Of a stretch of DNA of 64,000 bases, positions 26,378 to 35,318 are shown one piece after another (the stretch's first letter is position 1; each line of letters opens with the position of its first letter). This stretch comes from Clostridium sp. K13 (lineage in GTDB: Bacteria > Bacillota > Clostridia > Clostridiales > Clostridiaceae). The DNA lies in assembly GCF_019734195.1 (NCBI RefSeq), contig NZ_JAASHM010000002.1, positions 107,585 through 171,584 on the forward strand, written 5' to 3'. Made by a program: the position numbers and the translations under genes. The notes under the pieces are model-generated. The model was not told the origin of the DNA. It ran no database searches and worked only from the letters and a program-made list of their open reading frames with translations.

Positions 26378-26462
26378 TAACGGCCACAATCAGACGGGTT
26401 AAAGGAAACAATACTTCGAGAGGGTGAGTACTGTTATGGGTGAGATACCACCTGAAATTTAA
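26378..26462. ncRNA. Candidate structured RNA just downstream of the SASP gene
   Basis: About 82 bases have roughly 48% G+C by my count against about 27% around them, with no matching ORF. Possible stems are TACTT/GAGTA (about 26412-26431) and GGTG/CACC around loop AGATAC (about 26440-26453). GGGTGAG occurs twice in tandem. A strong terminator hairpin follows at 26477-26530. TTACCACTAAC at its start repeats TTACCGCTAAC found just before the SASP ribosome binding site. It could be a 3' UTR element, an independent small RNA or a leader. An 8-codon frame (MGEIPPEI) opens at 26437 behind GAGAGGGTGAG. I know no family that matches. Confidence 0.45.
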
Positions 26463-26476
26463 TCTATCATTCAAAA

Positions 26477-26530
26477 GGAAGAGAGATATATTAAAGTAGA
26501 ATTTTCTACGATAATATATCTCTTTTTCTA
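26477..26530 (+). terminator. Intrinsic terminator after SASP and its downstream element
   Basis: The long stem AGAGAGATATATT...AAGTAG / CTACGATAATATATCTCT is followed by TTTTTC. Confidence 0.85.
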
Positions 26531-26636
26531 TTTGTAAAGTCTAAAATATAATTAAATATACATGAAGATGAGAGACTTTATAATTAAGGTAATTTATGTT
26601 AAAATATGAACAAAAGTTCGTATAGAAGGTGATATT

Positions 26637-27767
26637 ATGAATAAGGTTAAAATTTTACATTGTGCAGACTTACATTTTGATACGCCCTTTAAGGAGCTGA
26701 ACAAAGAAATTTCTCAAGTCAGTAAAGAAGAATTATTGCAGGTGTTTAAAAATATAATAGATTTAACTATAAATGAAAATGTAGAGGTATTACTTATTGC
26801 TGGTGATGTTTTTGATAATTTAACAGTAAATAAAAATACCTTATTTTTTATATCAAATCAAATGAAAAGGATAGAAAATGTTAAAGTATTTATTTCACCT
26901 GGAAACCATGATCCATATAATGAAAAATCATTTTATAGAATAATAAAATGGCCAGAAAATGTTTATATTTTTAATGGAAATATGAAGTTTAAAGAAGTTG
27001 AAGAATTAAATTTAATTGTATGGGGCGCGGGATTTAAAAATAATTATGAAGAAAAAACTTTATTAAGAGAAGTTAATGCAGATAAAGATAAAATAAATAT
27101 TATGTTAATTCATGGAGAGATAGTATCAGGAAATAGTAAAAATGAATATAATCCTATATATATAAATGATATATATAAATCTGATATTGATTATATTGCA
27201 TTAGGTCATAGACATAAATTCACAGGTATATTAAAAGAAGGAAGAACTAGTTATGCATATAGCGGATGCCCTCAAGGAAGGGGTTTTGATGAAGAAGGAG
27301 AAAAAGGAATTATAATTGGAGAGGTATACAAGGGAGGAACAGATTTAAAGTTTATTAAAACTAGTAAAAGAGAATATATTATAAAGGAAATTGATATAAG
27401 TAATACTAATACTTATGATGAGGTTATATTTAAAATATTAGAAAATATAGAGAGTGAAGATATTAAGAAGAATTTTTATAAAATAATATTAAAAGGGCAA
27501 ATAAAAGAGCACTTTACTTTAAATGAAAATATATTAATGGAAAGGTTAAAGGATAAGTTTTATTATATTAAGATAGTTAATGATACTAGTATAGGTATTG
27601 ATTTAGAGCAATTAAGTATGGATTATTCTATAAAAGGAAAATTTATAGAAAATATGTTTAATAAAATTAATAATGCAAATGATGAGGAAAAAGAAATATT
27701 AGAACTAGCCTTAAAGATAGGAATTAAATCCCTTTTAGAAGAAGAGGTGAATTTAAATGATTATTAA
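26637..27767 (+). CDS. SbcD/YhaO-like DNA repair exonuclease (metallophosphoesterase)
   Basis: A 376-aa Mre11-type calcineurin-fold nuclease. Metal-ligand motifs are in order: LHCADLHFDTPF, IAGDVFDN, ISPGNHDPYN, MLIHGEI and ALGHRHK. The short capping domain and C-terminus fit the YhaO group more than classical SbcD. It overlaps the next gene by 11 bases, so the two are coupled, as in Mre11-Rad50-type pairs. Expected role: processing of DNA ends together with its ATPase partner. AGAAGGTG precedes the start. Confidence 0.9.
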   Translation: MNKVKILHCADLHFDTPFKELNKEISQVSKEELLQVFKNIIDLTINENVEVLLIAGDVFDNLTVNKNTLFFISNQMKRIENVKVFISPGNHDPYNEKSFYRIIKWPENVYIFNGNMKFKEVEELNLIVWGAGFKNNYEEKTLLREVNADKDKINIMLIHGEIVSGNSKNEYNPIYINDIYKSDIDYIALGHRHKFTGILKEGRTSYAYSGCPQGRGFDEEGEKGIIIGEVYKGGTDLKFIKTSKREYIIKEIDISNTNTYDEVIFKILENIESEDIKKNFYKIILKGQIKEHFTLNENILMERLKDKFYYIKIVNDTSIGIDLEQLSMDYSIKGKFIENMFNKINNANDEEKEILELALKIGIKSLLEEEVNLNDY

Positions 27768-30468
27768 AAGTATAAATATTATTGCATTTGGTGGTTTAAA
27801 AGATAAAGTAATAAATTTAAATAGCGGAATAAATATAATATATGGAGAAAATGAGGCTGGAAAAAGTACTATTCAAGCATTTATAAAAATTTGGTTATAT
27901 GGTATGTCAAATTATAAGGGAAAAGATTATAAACAAAATGAGCGGCTTAAATATATGCCAATTACAGGCGAAACTATTAGTGGGGAATTATGTGTAGAAT
28001 TTAGAAACCATGAATATATAATTAGAAGAACCTTTGGGAAAAGTAAAAAAGAAGATACTAGTTATATAATAGATGCTATTGGTGGAGAAGAAATAAGTCA
28101 TATTTCAAAGGAAGAGCCAGGAAAATACTTTTTTAATATAAATAGAGCAACTTTCGTAAACACCCTATTTATTGGGCAATTAGGAGTTGAAGTAAGAAAA
28201 GATAAGGAAGAAGAAATAATAGATAAAATATCTAACTCCATAGGAATGGAAGAAGGACAAGTATCAGCAGATGTTGCAATTTTAAAATTAAATAAATATA
28301 AAAAGACAATTTCTAATATAAGAAAAAATGGAACTTTAGATTTGTTAAATGAAAAGTATAGTAATTTACTTAGTGAAAGATATGAAGCTTATAACTTATC
28401 AAATCATAATTTAGAGAATGAGGAATTATTAATTAATTTAAATGATGAAAAGAATAATTTAAATAATGAAATTAATAATCTAGATATTTATAAAAAGTTT
28501 TTAAAAAAAACAAAGCTTCAAAAAGAATATCAAGAAATAACAGAATATTTTAAGAAAAAACAAGAGCTAAAAAATAAAGAAAAATATATTAATAAGCTAT
28601 TAACTTACAATAATGAGGAAATAAATTATGGATTTATAAATGAATTAAGAGAAGAGTATGCATTATATTTAAGTATATTAGATACAAGTAAAGAAGAAAA
28701 AGATCGTATTAGAATAAAAGAGGAAAAAATAAACTTATTAAAATCTCCATTAGACAAATATGACTATGTAGAACAATTACCAAAAAATATATTAAATATT
28801 TTAGAAAAGCTAAAAATTAGAAGAGAAGTATTAAAGGAAAAGGTTGATATAAATAAGTCTATAGAAAATGAAATTGAATTTTTAAATCTTAAGCAGCAAG
28901 AAGCAAAAGATATAATTGGAAATTCTGTTTCAATTAGTAAATTTAGAGAAGAGATTGGAACATTATTAAATACTTATGAAGAAAAACTGAAAGAGTTAAA
29001 ATATTTGGTGGAAGATAATACGGAGCTTAGGAAAAATAATATATTTTATTTATCTTTATTAGTAATTTCTATAATGTCTATAATATTTGCAATTCTTTTA
29101 AAAAATAAAATACTAAGTATTATAATGCTTATAATATTTTTTGGAACTACTTCTATTTTATTAATTAATATTTATGTTAATAAGAGTTTTAAAAATCATA
29201 ATAAAAAAGTTGAGGTTATAAAAAGGAATATAAATCAAATAGAAAATGATTTAAATTATTATTGTAAAGAATTACAAATTAATGATTATAAAGAATTATT
29301 TAAGAAATTAAAGATATATGATGATTATAGAAAACTTGAAGTTAAAATTAATGAAAAAATTAAAGATAAGCTCTTACAGAAAAAATTATTAGATTTAGAT
29401 AAAGCTATAAATGAATATGAAATCATAAATAAAGATATAAATAGATATTTAACTATTTCAAGAGTAGATAATTTAGAGAAGCTTATAAATGATGTTAATA
29501 AGTATGAAGAGTCATATAAAGGATTAGATATTTTAGAGATTGAGATGAAAAATTTAAAGATAGGTTTAGAGAGAATAATAGAACAATTAGAAATTCGAGA
29601 GCAGAAGATAAAAGCAAAGCTAAAAATTATAGGATTTGAGAATATAGATCTTTTAGAAGTTGAGGATATTTTAAATGAATTAGAAGAAAAACTTAAGCTT
29701 AGAGAGGAAATAAATAAAAGCCTAGCATCAGTAGAAGAAACCTATTCAGTTTTGACAAAAGGAAAGAATATAGATTTAATCAAAAAAGAATTAGCTGATG
29801 TAATTAATATTAATTTTAAATATTCTTATGAAAACGAGGAAGAAATAGATTCGGTTATAAAACAAAAGAATTTAAGATTGTTAAGTGTTGAGAAGAAAAT
29901 TAAGGATGTTGAGAATGAAATAAAAAATAGATTTAATGGAAAGAGAACAATACCAGATATAGAAGAAGAAATTAAATTTGTTGAAGGTAAAATAATAAAA
30001 AATGAAAAACAGTTTGAAGCAACTAAGATTGCGTTAAATGTATTAGAAGAGTCATATCAAGAAATAAGAAAAAGTTTTGGACCAACACTTAATAAAAATG
30101 TAATAGATTCATTTAGTAAATTTACAGATGGAAAATATAATGATGTTATGGTAGCTGACAATTACGAGATGAAAGTTAGAAATAAAAATAATATATTCCA
30201 GGCAGAAACATTAAGTAATGGAGCAAATGATCAATTAAATTTATCTCTTAGACTAGCGTTTATAGAAATGATATTTAAAAGTAAAGAAATATCAATATAT
30301 TTGGATGATGCTTTTGTTCAATATGATGATAAAAGAACAGAAAGAACAATTAAGCATTTAGTTAGTGAAAATTTTAAACAATGCATCATATTTACTTGTC
30401 AAAACAGAGAAGAAAATATTGTTCGTAAAGGTAATATAAAATATAAATACATTAAATTAACATTATAA
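27757..30468 (+). CDS. SbcC/YhaN-like coiled-coil ATPase with internal membrane hairpin
   Basis: A 903-aa Rad50/SMC-like ATPase. Walker A IYGENEAGKST lies near residue 30. The ABC signature region is LSNGANDQLNLSLRL (about 820) and Walker B is SIYLDDAFVQYDD (about 846), so the two halves of the nucleotide site frame long coiled coils (about 190-420 and 490-780). Two hydrophobic helices in the middle (about 428-480; IFYLSLLVISIMSIIFAILL and a second one) replace the zinc hook of Rad50 and would tether the coil tip to the membrane; YhaN-type proteins share this. It is the partner of the upstream exonuclease. Confidence 0.9.
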   Translation: MIIKSINIIAFGGLKDKVINLNSGINIIYGENEAGKSTIQAFIKIWLYGMSNYKGKDYKQNERLKYMPITGETISGELCVEFRNHEYIIRRTFGKSKKEDTSYIIDAIGGEEISHISKEEPGKYFFNINRATFVNTLFIGQLGVEVRKDKEEEIIDKISNSIGMEEGQVSADVAILKLNKYKKTISNIRKNGTLDLLNEKYSNLLSERYEAYNLSNHNLENEELLINLNDEKNNLNNEINNLDIYKKFLKKTKLQKEYQEITEYFKKKQELKNKEKYINKLLTYNNEEINYGFINELREEYALYLSILDTSKEEKDRIRIKEEKINLLKSPLDKYDYVEQLPKNILNILEKLKIRREVLKEKVDINKSIENEIEFLNLKQQEAKDIIGNSVSISKFREEIGTLLNTYEEKLKELKYLVEDNTELRKNNIFYLSLLVISIMSIIFAILLKNKILSIIMLIIFFGTTSILLINIYVNKSFKNHNKKVEVIKRNINQIENDLNYYCKELQINDYKELFKKLKIYDDYRKLEVKINEKIKDKLLQKKLLDLDKAINEYEIINKDINRYLTISRVDNLEKLINDVNKYEESYKGLDILEIEMKNLKIGLERIIEQLEIREQKIKAKLKIIGFENIDLLEVEDILNELEEKLKLREEINKSLASVEETYSVLTKGKNIDLIKKELADVININFKYSYENEEEIDSVIKQKNLRLLSVEKKIKDVENEIKNRFNGKRTIPDIEEEIKFVEGKIIKNEKQFEATKIALNVLEESYQEIRKSFGPTLNKNVIDSFSKFTDGKYNDVMVADNYEMKVRNKNNIFQAETLSNGANDQLNLSLRLAFIEMIFKSKEISIYLDDAFVQYDDKRTERTIKHLVSENFKQCIIFTCQNREENIVRKGNIKYKYIKLTL

Positions 30469-30547
30469 AGTGTAATTTTATATGGATTAAATAGGAAAAA
30501 TAGTCTAAACTTAAGAGTATAGATTTATTTAAAGAGGTAATAAGTAG

Positions 30548-32344
30548 ATGAAAAAGTCGTTAAATTATTATAAAAACAATATAAATAAGGTTAATGATAA
30601 ATTACAAAAGTTAGAAAAGAAGCTTTTAGCTTTTTCAGTTATACGTTTCATAGTAGTTATTATAAGTTTTATATCTATGTATTATTATTATAAGAAAAAT
30701 AGTATTGAAGGTATTGGATTTAGTTTTATATGTGGATTAACTATATTTTTAGTAATTGCATTTTTTCATAATGAAAAAATAAATTATAAAAAGAAATTAT
30801 TAACAATGTTAAAGTATTATGAAAATGGAATAAAGAGATTAGATGGTACATGGAAAGAATTTAATGATATAGGTAAAGAATTTATTGATAGGAATCATAA
30901 CTTTTCAAGTGATTTAGATATATTTGGGAAAAGTTCCTTGTTTCAATGGATAAATATAACTAAAACTAGTTTTGGTAGAAAAAAATTAGCTAATAAGATG
31001 ATGATAAATAATTTACCTACAAGATATGAAATACAAGAGGCTCAAGATGCTATAAGAGAATTGACTAATAAGAGGGAGTTTTGTGAAAAACTTTATTTTG
31101 AAGCCAGTATAGAGAATAAGAAGAAAGAAAATATTCAAGAATTATTAAAATGGGTTAAAAGTGAGGAAAAGAATAGCTTCACAACAAAATATATATCATA
31201 TATTTTTATTGCTGTAACTGCAATAATTATATTTTTATCAATTATAGGACGTATTTCTATAACATATTTATTATTAGATTTGATGATAAATTATTTAGTT
31301 ATTAAGTTGTTAACAAAGAGATTAAGTACTGTAATAGATACATTTATAAAAAATAAGAGGGAAATAATTAAATATAGTAGCTTGTTAGGGTTGATACAAG
31401 ATGAAAAATTCGAGTCTAAAAAATTAATAGAATTACAAAAAGAGCTATTAGGATCTAATATAAATTGTAAAAATGAAATGAAAAAGTTAAAAAATATAGT
31501 TAGTTGGATAGGTGATAGTACATCAAATGCTTATTATCTTATAATAAATGTATTTTTAATGAGTGATATTTTTATTCTTTACAATTTGGAAGAGTGGAGA
31601 ATTAAGAATGGGTATAAATTAGAAAAGTGGCTTGAAATAATGGGAGAAATAGAAGCATTAGTAAGCTTATCGACTTTAGCATTTGAACATGAAGAGTGGG
31701 TTTATCCTAGTATATCGGGTATAAATGAAATTGAAGCTAAAGAATTAGCTCATCCATTATTAGGAGAAAGAGCTAAGTCTAATGATTTTAAGCTTAATGG
31801 TAGTGAAAAAGTAGCTTTAATTACAGGCTCTAATATGTCTGGAAAGAGTACTTTTTTAAGAACAATAGGGTTTAATATGATTTTAACCTATTTAGGATTA
31901 CCAACTTGTTCAAAAGGATTTAAGTGTGGAATTAGTAATATTTATACTTGTATGAGGACACAGGATAATTTAGAAGAAAATATATCATCATTTTATGCTG
32001 AGATACTAAGAATAAAATTAGTCATAGAGGCAGCAAAATCAGGAGAAAAGGTATTTTTCTTATTAGATGAAATATTTAAGGGTACTAATTCAAATGATAG
32101 ACATGATGGAGCAAGAATATTAATAGAGCAGCTTGTTAAACTTCAAGGTGTTGGATTAGTTTCTACTCATGATCTAGAACTATGTAATTTAGAGAAAGAA
32201 AAAAGGTGGTTAGTTAATTATAACTTTAGGGAATATTATAAAAATAATAAAATTAATTTTGATTATGTACTTAGAAGAGGTAAAAGTGAAACACAAAATG
32301 CAAAACATCTTATGAAGCTAGCTGGTATTGATATAGAAGATTAA
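30548..32344 (+). CDS. MutS-family ATPase with membrane-spanning N-terminal region
   Basis: A 598-aa protein whose C-terminal third is a MutS ATPase: Walker A ITGSNMSGKSTFLRTIG (about 430), the ENISSFYAEI segment, Walker B FFLLDEIFKGTNS (about 505), and LVSTHDLEL. The mismatch-binding domain of MutS is absent. Instead there are hydrophobic pairs near residues 28-75 and 215-260 and another near 325-345. It is probably a membrane protein of the MutS-related group whose function is unsettled. It follows the SbcC-like gene by 79 bases on the same strand. AGAGG precedes the start. Confidence 0.88.
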   Translation: MKKSLNYYKNNINKVNDKLQKLEKKLLAFSVIRFIVVIISFISMYYYYKKNSIEGIGFSFICGLTIFLVIAFFHNEKINYKKKLLTMLKYYENGIKRLDGTWKEFNDIGKEFIDRNHNFSSDLDIFGKSSLFQWINITKTSFGRKKLANKMMINNLPTRYEIQEAQDAIRELTNKREFCEKLYFEASIENKKKENIQELLKWVKSEEKNSFTTKYISYIFIAVTAIIIFLSIIGRISITYLLLDLMINYLVIKLLTKRLSTVIDTFIKNKREIIKYSSLLGLIQDEKFESKKLIELQKELLGSNINCKNEMKKLKNIVSWIGDSTSNAYYLIINVFLMSDIFILYNLEEWRIKNGYKLEKWLEIMGEIEALVSLSTLAFEHEEWVYPSISGINEIEAKELAHPLLGERAKSNDFKLNGSEKVALITGSNMSGKSTFLRTIGFNMILTYLGLPTCSKGFKCGISNIYTCMRTQDNLEENISSFYAEILRIKLVIEAAKSGEKVFFLLDEIFKGTNSNDRHDGARILIEQLVKLQGVGLVSTHDLELCNLEKEKRWLVNYNFREYYKNNKINFDYVLRRGKSETQNAKHLMKLAGIDIED

Positions 32345-32387
32345 ACTTTTAAAAGTATTTACAGAAGTATTTTTTATGTTAAGAGGT

Positions 32388-32450
32388 GAAAGGGAGCTAT
32401 TAAAAGTTTAAATAAATTTGTAATAGCTTTTAACTTTTAACTAGTAAAAG
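32388..32450. repeat. Palindromic element upstream of exonuclease gene
   Basis: AGCTATTA (about 32395-32402) pairs with TAATAGCT (about 32422-32429), followed by TTTAACTTTTAACTAG. It ends next to the ribosome binding site of the following gene. It carries the same TTAACTTTTAACT words as the element near 16.69 kb. Confidence 0.55.
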
Positions 32451-32462
32451 GGGGGGAGAATT

Positions 32463-33368
32463 TTGGCTTTTATAATAATAGATTTAGAGTTTAATAATTT
32501 AAGTGGAATACATAAGTGCATTCCAAATGTATATAATGATTATCCTAATCTAAAAAAGTTAGATTTAGTAAATGAAATAATAGAAATAGGAGCAGTTAAG
32601 TTAGATGCTCATATGCAACCATGTGAAGAATTAAAAGTATTTATAAAGCCATCGGTTATTCCAGTAATAAATCCTAAAATATTAGACATAACTAAAATAG
32701 ATATAAAAGATTTAGAAAATGGAATTAGTTTTATAGAAGGGCTTAATAAGCTGAAAAATATGGTGAATGAAGGAGATATAATTTGTTCTTGGGCTAAGGA
32801 TGATATAGCTGAAATAATAAGAAATTCAAATTATTATGGGTATAATGATTTAAGTTGGATTAATAATTATTTAGATATTCAAGAATATGTTACAAAGATA
32901 TTAGGATTTAGAAAATCTTTAAGTTTAAAAAATGCACTTAAAGCATTAAAAATAAAAGTAAATGAAGATTCATTGCATGATGCTTTAAATGATTCTATAT
33001 ATACAGCACATGTGTTTAAAAATGTATATAATGCAAGGGCTATAAAAAGGTATATAATAGAAGATATTTATAAAATGCCAGCATTAGAGGTAACTTCTCT
33101 AGAGGGTGTAGAGTTAAATTATGATAAAATAAATCAGATATGTCCTAAATGTCAAAGAAAAATAGAAATAGCTTATCCATTTAGTATAGTTGGATGGAGA
33201 TTCATTTCTCTTGGAACATGCACAAAGTGTAATAGTAGAATTTTAGATGAACTTATTGTTAGAAAGAGCTTATGTGGAGAGGAAATATATAAGGAAGTTG
33301 CAACTGTAATAGATGAATATGACTATTTAAGATATGAGAATAAATTAAAGCATAAGGTTTATAATTAA
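32463..33368 (+). CDS. DEDD-type 3'-5' exonuclease with C-terminal zinc ribbon
   Basis: A 301-aa DnaQ-like exonuclease: Exo I IIIDLEFNNL (Asp7 and Glu9), Exo II around ICSWAKDDIAEI, and Exo III LHDALNDSIYTAHVF with the His and Asp of the DEDDh class. The last 80 residues carry two CxxC pairs (CPKC and CTKC, about 225 and 255), a zinc ribbon probably for nucleic acid binding. The start is TTG 32463, with GGGGGGAG well placed before it. Substrate (DNA or RNA) cannot be told. It is part of the DNA-processing neighbourhood. Confidence 0.85.
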   Translation: MAFIIIDLEFNNLSGIHKCIPNVYNDYPNLKKLDLVNEIIEIGAVKLDAHMQPCEELKVFIKPSVIPVINPKILDITKIDIKDLENGISFIEGLNKLKNMVNEGDIICSWAKDDIAEIIRNSNYYGYNDLSWINNYLDIQEYVTKILGFRKSLSLKNALKALKIKVNEDSLHDALNDSIYTAHVFKNVYNARAIKRYIIEDIYKMPALEVTSLEGVELNYDKINQICPKCQRKIEIAYPFSIVGWRFISLGTCTKCNSRILDELIVRKSLCGEEIYKEVATVIDEYDYLRYENKLKHKVYN

Positions 33369-33475
33369 AATATATATTAATTAAGAAATTATTAAAATTT
33401 AAATATAATATAACAATTAAATATTATATATGATAAAATGAAAATAAAGTATGATTTAAAGGAAAGGAAGAAGAT

Positions 33476-33895
33476 ATGAATATTGCATTTCTTTTAACTC
33501 CTAAAAATGAGGTAATTTATGAATATATAGATGCTACAATGAGACAAGTAATTGAGCGAATGGAGCATCATGGTTATACAGCAATACCACTAATAGACAA
33601 GCATGGAAGGTATGTTGGAACTTTAACAGAGGGCGATTTGTTATGGAAATTAAAGAATACTGCAAATCTTAATTTTAAAAATACTGAAAATGTTAAAGTA
33701 AGTGAAATAGCTATAAGAACGAAGCATAAAAGTGTTTCTATTAATGCAGATGTTGAAAGTATTATTAGATTAGCTACGACTCAGAATTTTGTGCCAGTAG
33801 TTGATGATGAAGGTATATTTATAGGAATAATAAAGCGTAGTGACATAATAAATTATTGTTACAATGCAATCAAAAAAAATAAAAAAATATTATAG
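33476..33895 (+). CDS. CBS domain pair protein
   Basis: A 139-aa protein made of two CBS domains: TMRQVIERMEHHGYTAIPLIDKHGRYVGTLTEGDLL and VESIIRLATTQNFVPVVDDEGIFIGIIKRSDII are the two halves. Such pairs bind adenine nucleotides or related ligands and act as energy or dinucleotide sensors. There is no catalytic domain and the partner is not evident. AAAGGAAAGG precedes the start. Confidence 0.9.
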   Translation: MNIAFLLTPKNEVIYEYIDATMRQVIERMEHHGYTAIPLIDKHGRYVGTLTEGDLLWKLKNTANLNFKNTENVKVSEIAIRTKHKSVSINADVESIIRLATTQNFVPVVDDEGIFIGIIKRSDIINYCYNAIKKNKKIL

Positions 33896-33903
33896 AAAAT
33901 AAT

Positions 33904-33938
33904 CTAAGCTACTTATATTTGAAGTAGCTTTTTTGTTT
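33904..33938 (+). terminator. Intrinsic terminator of CBS gene
   Basis: The stem AAGCTACTT / AAGTAGCTT is followed by TTTTG. Confidence 0.85.
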
Positions 33939-34009
33939 GTTTTACTTGTATAAAATTTACTGGTGCCTTAAAATTAAATATGAAATGTTTTTACAAAGGA
34001 GTGTGTACT

Positions 34010-35152
34010 ATGTCAGTTGAAGTAAATGAAAATTCAATGGAAAATCTTTTAAAGGATTTTGATGTTAAGAAAATTAATTCAGGAGATATATTAAAGGGGC
34101 AAGTAATAGATGTTAACGAAAAGGAAGTTACAGTTAATATTAACTATGCTTTTGATGGGGTAATAACAAGAGAAGAATTAGTAGTAGGAGAGGTTTCTCC
34201 ATTAGAAGTTGTTAAACCAGGTGATACATTAGATGTATACGTTATTTCGCCAAATGATGGAGAAGGATATGTTCAACTTTCTAGATTAAGAGCATTACAA
34301 ATAACAGAAAAAGAAGATTTAAAAAATGCTTTTAAAAATCAAGAAGTTATAAAAGTATTAGTAAAAGAAGAAGTTAAAGGTGGATTAGTTGCTTATTATG
34401 GTTCAATCAGAGTGTTTATTCCAGCTTCATTAGCTTCAAGAGAAAGAATAGAGTTAAGTACTTTATTAGGAAAAGAAATTGAAGTCAAATTAACAGAACT
34501 AGATTTAAGAAACAGAAAAGTTGTTGCTTCTAGAAGAATATTAGAAGAAGAAGCTTATGAAGTAAAGAAAAAAGAGCTTTGGAAAAATGTAAAGAGTGGA
34601 GAGAAAAGAGAAGGTACAGTTAAGAAGATAATTAAAGCTGGTGCTATTGTAGATATTGGAGGAATCACTGGATTAATTCATATTAATGATTTATCTTGGC
34701 AAAGGGTTAAGAGAGTTGAAGATATAGTGAATGTTGGAGATAAAGTTACTGTATTTGTAGGTGATGTAGATGTTGCTAATGAAAGAGTATCTTTAATATT
34801 AAAAGATGTTGATAAAGAACCTTGGAAGGTTCATGTTGATACTATAAAAGCAGGAGATATAGTTGAAGGTAAAGTAGTTAAATTTATGGCTTTTGGAGCG
34901 TTTGTAGAATTATTCCCAGGTGTTGAAGGATTAGTTCACATAAATGAGATTACTGATGAACATATAGCTAAACCTTCAGATGTTCTTGAAGTAGGGCAAA
35001 TGGTTAAAGTTAAAGTTCTTGATGTTAACAAGGAAAATAAGAGAATATCATTAAGCATTAAAGATGCAGTTGAAAGATCAACTGAATATATGCAATATAA
35101 TGATGAAGAAGAAGGGGTAACTCTTGGAGAGCTTTTTAAAGGTCTTTTTTAA
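34010..35152 (+). CDS. Ribosomal protein S1-like protein with four S1 domains
   Basis: A 380-aa protein with four S1 RNA-binding repeats (about residues 15-85, 100-165, 190-260 and 275-345), for example GDILKGQVIDVNEKEVTVNI, IIKAGAIVDIGGITGLIHI and FMAFGAFVELFPGVEGLVHI. Firmicute S1 homologues of this size bind mRNA and ribosomes but are not strict equivalents of the six-domain proteobacterial S1. In some clostridia this module is fused to IspH; here it stands alone. ATG 34010 follows AAAGGAG; an ATG at 33980 would add ten residues. Confidence 0.9.
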   Translation: MSVEVNENSMENLLKDFDVKKINSGDILKGQVIDVNEKEVTVNINYAFDGVITREELVVGEVSPLEVVKPGDTLDVYVISPNDGEGYVQLSRLRALQITEKEDLKNAFKNQEVIKVLVKEEVKGGLVAYYGSIRVFIPASLASRERIELSTLLGKEIEVKLTELDLRNRKVVASRRILEEEAYEVKKKELWKNVKSGEKREGTVKKIIKAGAIVDIGGITGLIHINDLSWQRVKRVEDIVNVGDKVTVFVGDVDVANERVSLILKDVDKEPWKVHVDTIKAGDIVEGKVVKFMAFGAFVELFPGVEGLVHINEITDEHIAKPSDVLEVGQMVKVKVLDVNKENKRISLSIKDAVERSTEYMQYNDEEEGVTLGELFKGLF

Positions 35153-35166
35153 GTAAGAGTTAAAGA

Positions 35167-35318
35167 ATAAAACTGCGAACTAAAGCTTAGATGTAGTGAT
35201 GCTGAAAATTAATGATATAACCTACATTAAGTAATATAATTTCGCTAAGAATTTATATGATACTTTCTTACGGTGATATCATTAATTTTTCGTTCTCACT
35301 GTAGTTCGCAATTTATTT
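35167..35318. repeat. Palindromic element A with AATAAA-TGCGAACTA termini
   Basis: A 152-bp element between the S1 gene and pyk. The ends are AATAAAACTGCGAACTA (35167-35183) and TAGTTCGCAATTTATT (about 35303-35318), nearly perfect inverted repeats. An inner pair, GAAAATTAATGATAT / ATATCATTAATTTTTC, strengthens the fold. The right end TTCTCACTGTAGTTCGCA is also in element B at 38.5 kb. The right terminus reaches the pyk stop codon. Confidence 0.8.

Noticed and set aside
26378..26462. A TPP riboswitch downstream of SASP
   Set aside because: GGGTGAGATACCACCTGAA resembles part of a thiamine element, but the other conserved blocks are missing and no thiamine gene follows.
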